Both the position numbers and the translations under genes were made by a program. Below are positions 1 to 5,903 of a stretch of 14,312 nucleotides of DNA, piece by piece. The first letter of the stretch is position 1. Every line of letters begins with the position of its first letter. Location of the stretch: NCBI GenBank assembly GCA_011064865.1, contig JAAKFX010000034.1, positions 1 through 14,312 on the forward strand. The letters run 5' to 3'. The notes beneath the pieces were generated by a model. The model searched no databases, had not been told where the DNA came from, and was given only the letters and a program-made list of their open reading frames with translations. Source of the DNA: Candidatus Anoxychlamydiales bacterium (GTDB lineage: Bacteria > Chlamydiota > Chlamydiia > Chlamydiales > SM23-39).

Positions 1-59
1 AGCACGTAAAATGTGAAGTACAATTTGCTATTTAAATAAATTGATTTATAAAAATTTCA
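1..59. repeat. Left arm of 59-bp perfect inverted repeat
   Basis: Bases 1-59 are the exact reverse complement of 1245-1303; base 60 no longer matches 1244. The repeat starts at the window edge, so it may continue to the left and 59 bp is a minimum. Read on the + strand, bases 2-16 give Ala-Arg-Lys-Met-stop, the same last codons as the methyltransferase whose stop lies in the right arm. The repeat therefore includes the 3' end of a gene and is not a typical insertion-sequence terminal repeat. Confidence 0.95.
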
Positions 60-250
60 CCCCCAAAAACCAAACAACCTTACACACTTGATTATTAGAT
101 GGTTAAGATTGCATCTTCAGTAACAGAGCCCCAATTAAAAGTTCTGACAAGCGTCTCTCCACCTCCATTTCGGCTAAGAATTTATTTTTCTTTATCTCCT
201 TTCAGATAATATTAATGGAAGGACTCCTTAAATTGAGGACTCTTTGATTT
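60..250. other. Gene-free stretch downstream of transporter, possible coding remnant
   Basis: No convincing gene is present. On the - strand a 28-codon stretch without stops ends at a TAA at 95-97 and reads as a plausible C-terminal fragment (residues such as NGGGETLVRTFNWGS), but it has no start codon or ribosome-binding site. It could be the tail of a gene broken when the transporter segment arrived, or chance. I see no clean hairpin with a T-tract after the transporter stop. Confidence 0.4.
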
Positions 251-1174
251 TCAAGAGGAGAGTTCTTCAACGCTTTGTTTACTAGCTTTATCACGTCTTG
301 AGTAGTAGAGGATATATAAATTGCTACCAACTATGATCGCTGCCCCTATTAAAGTGTAAGGCTCTAGCATTTTTTTCCACCAAAAAAAATCCAAAGCAAT
401 TACCCAGAAAAAGGTTGAATAGTCGATTGGAGCTAGAATTGAACCTTGAGCAAATCGCAGTGCTTGGGCAATCAAATATTGACCTGTGGCGGTAATCAAT
501 CCAACAATCGCAAAAAGTCCCCAATGTCCCAATGGCATTGTCTTCCATGTTGTGATCAGAAATGGAAAAGTCACAAGCATCATAATGATATTAGGATAAA
601 TAGTGATGGCAAGGCTGTGTTCAGTTGCTGCGAGCTTTCGCATGAGAATTTTATTAAGAGCACCCAAAAAAGATCCAAAAAGGACTAGAATAGCAGCAAA
701 TTCAAAAACATTTGCCCCTGGCCGCATTGCAATCACAACTCCGATCATTCCAACAATAACAGCAATCCACCTTTCACGTCCTATGTTCTCTTTGAGCATG
801 ATAGAGCTTAAAAGAATCATAAAAAATGATGAGGTATAGCCCAAAGTATAAACCACAGTTAAAGATCCCATTGAAAAAGCAAACATAAAGCAATAAGTAA
901 AAAGAAGGTTAACGATAAGTCTAACGAGATGACGCTTCGGATGATTTGTAGTAAGAACAGTCCTAATTCCGCCCTGAAAAAAAGTTGCTATAATAAGAGG
1001 CACGAGACGGGTAATTGCCCGAAGAAAAGTTGCTTGGGGAACCGAATAGATTCCCATCAAATGCTTGATAAACGCATCTGAGAGAGGATAAAGGGCTAGG
1101 CCTATAATCATCATCATGACGCCGAGAAAAGCTCTATTATGATGTTTTCGATTTGTTGCCTTTGTAATTTCCAT
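251..1174 (-). CDS. DMT-superfamily transporter (EamA type), 307 aa
   Basis: This is an inner-membrane permease of the drug/metabolite transporter superfamily. It has about ten hydrophobic segments in two EamA-like halves (roughly residues 16-150 and 158-292). Family-like features are an early membrane Asp-Ala-x-x-Lys (residues 33-37), a LKENIGRERW loop (128-136) before a Gly-rich helix ending in RPG (151-153), and a second half ending in a short hydrophilic tail. Length is normal for the family. The ATG start has a good AAGGAG Shine-Dalgarno (1179-1184). Relatives include S-adenosylmethionine carriers of Rickettsia and Chlamydia, but the substrate cannot be read from the sequence. The gene is alone between two 59-bp inverted repeats, and its G+C is clearly above its neighbours (98 of 240 bases at 481-720, against 73 of 240 in phoH), which suggests horizontal acquisition. 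Confidence 0.85.
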   Translation of the reverse strand: MEITKATNRKHHNRAFLGVMMMIIGLALYPLSDAFIKHLMGIYSVPQATFLRAITRLVPLIIATFFQGGIRTVLTTNHPKRHLVRLIVNLLFTYCFMFAFSMGSLTVVYTLGYTSSFFMILLSSIMLKENIGRERWIAVIVGMIGVVIAMRPGANVFEFAAILVLFGSFLGALNKILMRKLAATEHSLAITIYPNIIMMLVTFPFLITTWKTMPLGHWGLFAIVGLITATGQYLIAQALRFAQGSILAPIDYSTFFWVIALDFFWWKKMLEPYTLIGAAIIVGSNLYILYYSRRDKASKQSVEELSS

Positions 1175-1244
1175 TCTTCTCCTTATTAAATTTAACTATG
1201 ATTTTATCTCAACATTTGCTGTCATGGCATAAATGGATAAAATT

Positions 1245-1303
1245 TGAAATTTTTATAAATCAATTTATTTAAATAGCAAATTGTACTTCACATTTTACGT
1301 GCT
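1245..1303. repeat. Right arm of 59-bp perfect inverted repeat
   Basis: It is the exact reverse complement of 1-59. It overlaps the last codons and the TGA stop (1288-1290) of the methyltransferase gene and continues about 40 bp past it. The two arms enclose 1185 bp that hold only the transporter gene and its flanks. Confidence 0.95.
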
Positions 1304-2086
1304 GTCGCCTTTATATTCCCGAAAGCAGAACTAGTTACATTTATTTCAGAGAAACCTACTTCTGTCAAAAGTCTAACCATATCCTCTTCTTTATATGTCA
1401 CGATTTTCTGCATAATTCCATGCTTTTGTTGCATGTCTGGGGTAACAAAATTAAATCTATCTTCAATTTCTTTCATGCGATCAGGATAAGTCTTGCCATA
1501 TTCTGTATCCCAGCCAGCTGCAGATATGAAAATAGCTCCCCTGTCAGCCATGCGGCTATGCAACCACTTTAATAATTTTTTTTGCTTCATCATAAGTGAC
1601 ATAATTGACACGTTGTGAATAGAGTACATCAAAATTTTTAGGAATATCTGATTCATTTAAATCTCTATAATCTTTTTGGATAAAACATAAATCTTCAGAT
1701 TTAACAACTTTTGACTCTAAAGCTTTATTAAAAGTATTTCTCGCCATTTCAGCGATATCTACCATAATAACTGTTGCCCCTTCCATAGCCATGTTAAGGG
1801 AATGAGCACCAAATCCACCACCTAATTCAACAGCTATGATTTTTTTTTCTGAATTACTAGCTTCACGAATAAAAGAGAGACTCTTTAAATCAAGCTCATC
1901 CTGTCTTTGGCTGGAAATATCCACACCATAGCCACTATCTGTGGGTTTAAACTTATCGCCATATTGATTCAGAACGTTAGCATTTTCTTCTCCTCGGCTA
2001 TAGCTTAAATTTTTATCATCATTTGCAGCTAATAGATTCGATAAATTTAAAAATAATGTAATTATAACGATCAACTTTAATTTCAT
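1288..2086 (-). pseudogene. Frameshifted class I SAM methyltransferase with signal peptide (about 265 aa if repaired)
   Basis: Two overlapping frames form one protein. The N-terminal frame (2086 to 1556) has a signal peptide (Lys-rich start, hydrophobic 5-19, likely cut after LLA at 20), then a class I methyltransferase glycine motif (AVELGGGFGAHS, residues 85-96), an acidic residue after the second strand (D110) and NFDVLYSQRV (151-160). It stops early after residues AKKIIKVVA. The C-terminal frame continues as AKKLLKWLHSRM, then ADRGAIFIS and a helical/strand tail to ARKM. The switch is at an A8 run (1576-1583); removing one A restores 265 codons. A ribosomal -1 slip would not restore it, because it meets a stop two codons on; losing an A by transcription slippage would. 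The start has a modest AAGG upstream. Substrate is unknown. It could be a real decaying gene, a slippage-rescued gene or a sequencing error in the homopolymer. Confidence 0.75.
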
Positions 2087-2161
2087 AGCGTTGTTACCTT
2101 ATTTATTTTTTGAAACAACACTTTTAACAAATTTTTCTAAAATGATCAAGAGCCAAGATCA

Positions 2162-2177
2162 AGATAAATTTTTATCT
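2162..2177. promoter_or_regulatory. 16-bp inverted repeat in divergent promoter region
   Basis: AGATAAA and TTTATCT lie two bases apart between the divergent methyltransferase and carbonic anhydrase genes. A second pair, TTTTCTAG (2179-2186) and CTAGAAAA (2203-2210), follows directly. They could be operator half-sites for either gene. In such AT-rich DNA chance symmetry is common, so the call is weak. Confidence 0.25.
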
Positions 2178-2253
2178 CTTTTCTAGGACTCAAAAAAAAT
2201 TACTAGAAAAAAAACTAAATAGTTAATATGTCTAAAAAAAACAACACTTAATT

Positions 2254-2835
2254 ATGACAACAAAAAAATCAAAAGTCTTAGATCTACTAATTGAAGGAAA
2301 TAAACGTTTTGTCAACAATAAATCTGAGAATCCAAATCGAAATGAAGAGAGAAGAAAAGCAATTTCTTCAAAACAATCTCCCTTCGCTATCATTGTAGGA
2401 TGTTCTGACTCTAGAGTATCACCTGAAATAATTTTCGATGTTGGGCTAGGAGATCTTTTTGTTGTTCGAGTAGCTGGAAATGTTATAGGTTCAATTGAGC
2501 TAGAGAGTATTGAATATTCTGCTCTTAATCTTAATTCTTCAATTATCCTTGTTTTAGGACATGAAAATTGTAGAGCAGTTAATGCTGTAGTCCAAAATAA
2601 AACAGCTAACCTAGAAAAAATAGCCGAGCTCATTGAACCTTCAGTTAAAAAGGAGCAAGAATCTGAAACAAATAACATTCTTGAACAAGCTATTAAAACT
2701 AATGCCTTAAATATGAAAGATCTTTTAGAAAAATCACCTAATATAGAGAAATTAATTCAGGATAAAAAAATTGAAGTTCATGCAGCTTATTATAATTTAA
2801 AAACTGGTCTTGTTGAATTATTAAGCAAAGATTAA
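2254..2835 (+). CDS. Beta-class carbonic anhydrase, 193 aa
   Basis: It interconverts CO2 and bicarbonate with a zinc centre in the cytoplasm; no signal peptide is seen. Visible signatures are CSDSRVSPE (Cys50 zinc ligand, Asp52-Arg54 dyad), DLFVVRVAGN (67-76), and GHENC (His103 and Cys106 as the other zinc ligands). The C-terminal strand AYYNLKTGLVELL matches the family's closing motif. Length is within the short beta-CA range. The residue after Cys106 is Arg, where most family members have Gly (GHxxCGA), a small oddity next to the active site. No good Shine-Dalgarno precedes the ATG (ACACTTAATT), but no other in-frame start is nearby. It is convergent with the small gene at 2842-2994, six bases apart, with no terminator between them. 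Confidence 0.9.
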   Translation: MTTKKSKVLDLLIEGNKRFVNNKSENPNRNEERRKAISSKQSPFAIIVGCSDSRVSPEIIFDVGLGDLFVVRVAGNVIGSIELESIEYSALNLNSSIILVLGHENCRAVNAVVQNKTANLEKIAELIEPSVKKEQESETNNILEQAIKTNALNMKDLLEKSPNIEKLIQDKKIEVHAAYYNLKTGLVELLSKD

Positions 2836-2841
2836 AAATCA

Positions 2842-2994
2842 TTATCTATGTCTTTTAAAGAACTGAATTTCTTTTTCATGTTTCAAAGCTTTTTCACGAG
2901 AAGAGAATGTACCTAAATTTCTTCTTTTTCCAGTTTTAGGATCTTTTTTACGAGAATAAAGTCTATATTTTCCAGAAGGAAGTTTTCTTATCAT
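2842..2994 (-). CDS. Small conserved basic protein, 50 aa
   Basis: The translation begins MIRKLPSGKYRLYSRK, continues with TGKRRNLGTFSSREKA and ends FFKRHR. It is strongly basic. I recognise the pattern (a YRLYSRK strand, a GKRRNLGTF strand, then an amphipathic helix) from short conserved bacterial proteins of unknown function; it also resembles the three-stranded arm DNA-binding domain at the N-terminus of tyrosine integrases. A nucleic-acid-binding role is inference. The ATG at 2994 is chosen because the upstream ATG at 3000 is followed at once by TAA. The ribosome-binding site is weak. It converges on the carbonic anhydrase gene. Confidence 0.75.
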   Translation of the reverse strand: MIRKLPSGKYRLYSRKKDPKTGKRRNLGTFSSREKALKHEKEIQFFKRHR

Positions 2995-3267
2995 TTACAT
3001 TTTTCTCACTTTTGTTAATCTCGAGCAAACTATAAAAGTAGACTCTTGCCTTATATATATTTAATTAACAAATTCCAACAAGACTTGTCAACATCAGCAC
3101 AAATTAAATTGTAGGATTTCAAAAATTACGAATTTTATTTTTTTCATAAAAACCTCTCACAGATGCTTTTGAGATAGAAAAAACATGAAAATCTAACTAA
3201 ATTGAAAAAAATATTTTTTTTATTAGTAAAAAAATATAAAAATATTTAATACTGTTGTCTCAAAAAA

Positions 3268-3285
3268 AAACCTTAGAGGTTTGTT
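3268..3285 (+). promoter_or_regulatory. Hairpin burying the ribosome-binding site of the 75-aa gene
   Basis: AAACCT (3268-3273), loop TAG, AGGTTT (3277-3282) form a 6-bp stem just before the ATG at 3286. The only Shine-Dalgarno-like bases, AGAGG (3275-3279), lie in the loop and 3' arm. Such a stem could lower translation until it melts. The A-run before it (3262-3270) leaves little room for other structure. Confidence 0.4.
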
Positions 3286-3513
3286 ATGGGAATGTTAGAA
3301 ATTGGAAGATACAGAAGCATTAGATTGCCATGTGAACAAGATCCACCAAAACATGAAGACAAAGAAAAAAAATCATCACTTCTTAGTAGAGTTACCGCTG
3401 CTGCAATGGGATGTTTTAATGATCCAGATCCATCGCCGGATTATGATCCAAGTGACGGATTTCCCGGAATAGTTGGTGGTTTCGATGACTACGCTGACGA
3501 TGATTATTCATAA
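3286..3513 (+). CDS. Orphan small protein with acidic tail, 75 aa
   Basis: I do not recognise this protein. It has a short N-terminal part (MGMLEIGRYRSIRL), a charged Lys/Glu stretch (residues 22-30), a hydrophobic/alanine patch with a Cys (32-43), and a C-terminal third rich in Asp, Pro and Gly (PDPSPDYDPSDGFPG) ending in DDYADDDYS. No membrane segment or signal peptide is seen. The ATG at 3286 follows AGAGG at suitable spacing; the ATG two codons later is an alternative. Support for it as a real gene is the start context and the lack of anything on the other strand. The 285 bases before it (3001-3285) hold no other gene. Its end is 14 bases from the phoH stop. Confidence 0.5.
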   Translation: MGMLEIGRYRSIRLPCEQDPPKHEDKEKKSSLLSRVTAAAMGCFNDPDPSPDYDPSDGFPGIVGGFDDYADDDYS

Positions 3514-3527
3514 ATAGTTTTACTGCT

Positions 3528-4841
3528 CTACATAATATCAGCTGCTATTTTTGCAAGCTCCGATCTTTCTGTTTTATCTAAAAATATATGACCGTATAAT
3601 TTTTGATCTTGAAATTTCGATATTGTATAGGTTAGTCCATTTGAATCCTGATCTAAATATGGGTTATCAATTTGAGTAGGATCTCCAGTAAGAATAACTT
3701 TAGTGCCTTTACCAGCGCGAGAGATTATTGTTTTAACTTCATGTGGAGTTAAATTTTGAGCTTCATCGATGATCATATATACTTTAGGAAGAGTTCTTCC
3801 TCTAATATATGTCACTGCTTCCATTTCTAACTTATTACTGTCCATAATCCAATCAAATGCTGATTTTTCATTACCCTCACCATTGGTATGATGCAAAAGA
3901 ACTTCTAAATTATCATAAATAGGTTGCATCCAATGAAAGAGTTTCTCTTCTTTAGTACCTGGTAGGTATCCAATATCTTTACCAAGAGGAATAATCGGTC
4001 TAGAAACCAAGATTTTTGAATATAGCGCATCATCGAATACTTTTTTCATTCCACAAGCTAGAGCTAAAAGTGTTTTTCCTGTTCCTGCAGCACCAACTAG
4101 CGTCACTAGTTTTATATCATCTCGAAGTAAAAGATCTATAACACATCTTTGCTCTACATTTAATGGATAAATACCCCAAATTCCTTTTTTATATTCAATT
4201 AAAGGCTCTAGTTTTTTGTAATTTGAATTATATTTACAAATTGCTGAAGATTTTTCTAAACTTTTTAATATACAGTATTCATTTGGCAGAAAATTAATAT
4301 CAGCTTTTGTAATTTGGCCATCTTTATAAAAAAGATCGATCTCTTTTTTTGAAGTCTCAAGAATTTTTATACCTTTATAGATCTTTTTATATGACACTTT
4401 TAAATTTTCATAATCTTGGGCTTCTAAACCCATTGCTTCAGCTTTGACTCTTGTAACAAAATCTTTTGAGACAAAAACCACTTTTTGTCCTTCATTTTTT
4501 AACAAAGACGAGATATGTAATATTTTATTAGAATTTCTATCAAGTGGTAGCGGAAAACGCTTAATAGTTCTAGTTTTAATATCTAAAAAGATTTTAATCG
4601 TAGGCCCTTCATCAATTATAATTCCCTTATTTAAATCTCCTTTTTTCTTAGTCTTTAAAGAATCTATATATCTCACAACTTGGCGAGCATTTTTACCAAG
4701 TTCATCTGATCTTCTTTTTAATGCATCTAATTCTTCCAAAACTATCAAAGGAATAACAACATCATTATCTTGAAATTGTTTGATTGAACTTGGATCATAT
4801 AAAAGAACGTTTGTGTCAAGAACAAAAGTTTTTCGGCTCAT
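3528..4841 (-). CDS. phoH: PIN domain-PhoH family ATPase, 437 aa
   Basis: The protein joins an N-terminal PIN nuclease-like domain (about 1-150) to a C-terminal PhoH P-loop ATPase domain (about 225-437), the PhoH2-type layout linked in other bacteria to RNA unwinding and cleavage. PIN acids visible are Asp9 (LDTNV), Glu36/Glu37 (VLEELD) and Asp127 (VSKDF). The ATPase has Walker A GAAGTGKT (250-257), the PhoH hallmark RGRTLPKVYMIIDEAQN (347-363, including Walker B), and LTGDPTQID (384-392). Length is typical. The ATG has a strong GGGGAG Shine-Dalgarno (AAGGGGAG on the - strand, 4850-4857). It is divergent from the SWIM gene across 308 bases, an arrangement I recall from chlamydial genomes. Cytoplasmic; the exact RNA target is unknown. 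Confidence 0.93.
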   Translation of the reverse strand: MSRKTFVLDTNVLLYDPSSIKQFQDNDVVIPLIVLEELDALKRRSDELGKNARQVVRYIDSLKTKKKGDLNKGIIIDEGPTIKIFLDIKTRTIKRFPLPLDRNSNKILHISSLLKNEGQKVVFVSKDFVTRVKAEAMGLEAQDYENLKVSYKKIYKGIKILETSKKEIDLFYKDGQITKADINFLPNEYCILKSLEKSSAICKYNSNYKKLEPLIEYKKGIWGIYPLNVEQRCVIDLLLRDDIKLVTLVGAAGTGKTLLALACGMKKVFDDALYSKILVSRPIIPLGKDIGYLPGTKEEKLFHWMQPIYDNLEVLLHHTNGEGNEKSAFDWIMDSNKLEMEAVTYIRGRTLPKVYMIIDEAQNLTPHEVKTIISRAGKGTKVILTGDPTQIDNPYLDQDSNGLTYTISKFQDQKLYGHIFLDKTERSELAKIAADIM

Positions 4842-5050
4842 CTATTTTTCTCCCCTTATTATTAAATTTACCTAGAAAATGAAATATGTACGAAACCTCC
4901 TAATCAGCTCAAAAACTCACATATAAAGCAAAAACCTAAGCTTGTAAAATATTTTTTTATAAAATGAGTAGAATGTATCAAAAGAGAAATCTCCACCCCC
5001 TCTCCGTTTTGCATGCAAATTACTATTATACAAAGACTTGGGCGAAAGAA

Positions 5051-5077
5051 TTAGCACTCTTGAGTTTGGTTCGCTAA
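5051..5077. promoter_or_regulatory. CIRCE-like HrcA operator
   Basis: The CIRCE consensus is TTAGCACTC, nine bases, GAGTGCTAA. Here the left arm TTAGCACTC (5051-5059) is exact, the gap is exactly nine (5060-5068), and the right arm GTTCGCTAA (5069-5077) matches six of nine, so 15 of 18 operator positions agree. It ends six bases before a -35 box, where a bound HrcA dimer would hinder RNA polymerase. CIRCE normally controls dnaK and groE operons; here the downstream gene encodes a SWIM zinc-finger protein. Confidence 0.6.
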
Positions 5078-5083
5078 AAAAAA

Positions 5084-5113
5084 TTGACTAAAAAAAATAG
5101 TTTCTGGTATAAT
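5084..5113 (+). promoter_or_regulatory. Promoter of SWIM zinc-finger gene
   Basis: The -35 box TTGACT (5084-5089), an 18-bp spacer and the -10 box TATAAT (5108-5113) with an extended TG at 5105-5106 fit the main vegetative sigma factor very well. Transcription would start near 5120, giving a leader of about 30 bases before the ATG at 5150. Confidence 0.8.
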
Positions 5114-5149
5114 GAGAGATAGAAAAAATTCAAAATAATAGGTTTTGAT

Positions 5150-5803
5150 ATGAAAATAAACGATAAAGCATTAAACATTCCTCCATATATCTCTACAACA
5201 TGGGACAATATTACCTCACTATTTACTCAAAATGACATTTTGATAGTTATATTAAAGAATAAAGTGAAGATCAAAATTCCAAACTTAGAATCTGATATTT
5301 TAGAGTTAATTTTCAAAACACATGCAAAAACATTAGAGACAACACCAAAAAAATCAATTAGTTTTGGTTTTCCTGCATTAGGTGGAATTGGTGGTGGTTT
5401 AGAATCTATTACATCTGGCATGCAACACAATCCTGAGCAAAAAAATGCTCCAAATATTCCAGAAGACATTAAAAATAAAATTGCAAATATCGCAAAATTA
5501 TTTGCAGATGAAGCTAGTATGGAAATTCCAAAACCTGTAGATAATTGTAATTGTGTACACTGTCAAATTTCAAAAGCAATGCAACATGGAATGGGAATAA
5601 ACATAGAGAATCTAGATGAAGAAGTTAGTGATGAAGATTTAAAATTCAGACTTTGGGATATTGAAGAAGAAGGGACTAAACTATTTAAAGTTATAAATCC
5701 TTTAGATCAAAATGAGCACTATAATGTATATCTAGGAGATCCTTTAGGATGTACATGTGGAAAGAAAAACTGTGAACATCTAAAAGCAGTATTAAACAGC
5801 TAA
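5150..5803 (+). CDS. SWIM zinc-finger protein, 217 aa
   Basis: The C-terminus carries a SWIM zinc finger, C-x-C-x4-C-x-H (Cys201, Cys203, Cys208, His210), a motif that binds nucleic acid or protein partners in several families. A second Cys cluster, CNCVHC (Cys133, Cys135, Cys138), sits mid-protein and may hold another zinc. The N-terminal part (1-60) is mixed alpha/beta, followed by a Gly-rich linker (GFPALGGIGGGL, 73-84), and an acidic segment lies at 152-175. No signal peptide or membrane segment is seen, so it is probably cytoplasmic. I recall similar genes beside phoH in Chlamydia (CT016 region), with function unknown. The promoter is excellent and preceded by a CIRCE-like site, suggesting heat-shock or HrcA control. 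The Shine-Dalgarno (AATAGG) is weak. The SH3b gene follows 100 bases on. Confidence 0.85.
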   Translation: MKINDKALNIPPYISTTWDNITSLFTQNDILIVILKNKVKIKIPNLESDILELIFKTHAKTLETTPKKSISFGFPALGGIGGGLESITSGMQHNPEQKNAPNIPEDIKNKIANIAKLFADEASMEIPKPVDNCNCVHCQISKAMQHGMGINIENLDEEVSDEDLKFRLWDIEEEGTKLFKVINPLDQNEHYNVYLGDPLGCTCGKKNCEHLKAVLNS

Positions 5804-5903
5804 AAAAATCCACTCTATTTTTTATAAAAAAAAAGTAGCTATAATTCATCTTTCATTTTAGTATAATATTTAAAACAAATCATTCGAAGTTTAAGAGGGC
5901 AAG

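Larger units (their letters stand above)
4842..5149. other. Divergent intergenic region, phoH / SWIM gene
   Basis: It holds the phoH ribosome-binding site, a perfect 12-bp palindrome TTTGCATGCAAA (5008-5019), a CIRCE-like element (5051-5077) and a strong promoter for the SWIM gene (5084-5113). I could not find a clear -35/-10 pair for phoH. Confidence 0.7.

Noticed and set aside
446..839. Two + strand open frames antisense to the transporter
   Set aside because: They are shadows of a well-formed membrane protein and have no ribosome-binding sites.
1..1303. Insertion sequence or composite transposon
   Set aside because: No transposase is encoded, no target-site duplication can be assessed, and the repeat contains gene-end codons rather than typical transposon ends.
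2142..2186. 14-codon ATG frame in the methyltransferase/carbonic anhydrase gap
   Set aside because: No ribosome-binding site and no recognisable sequence; too short to support.
4444..4773. 109-codon open frame on the + strand inside phoH
   Set aside because: It is antisense to the conserved PIN domain and has no family-like sequence.
4896..4901. AGGAGG on the - strand upstream of phoH
   Set aside because: No start codon follows at usable distance; phoH has its own better site at 4850-4857.
5804..5840. Possible terminator after the SWIM gene (CTATTTTTT ... AAAAAAGTAG)
   Set aside because: The stem is only A-T pairs with a bulge and is not followed by a T-tract.
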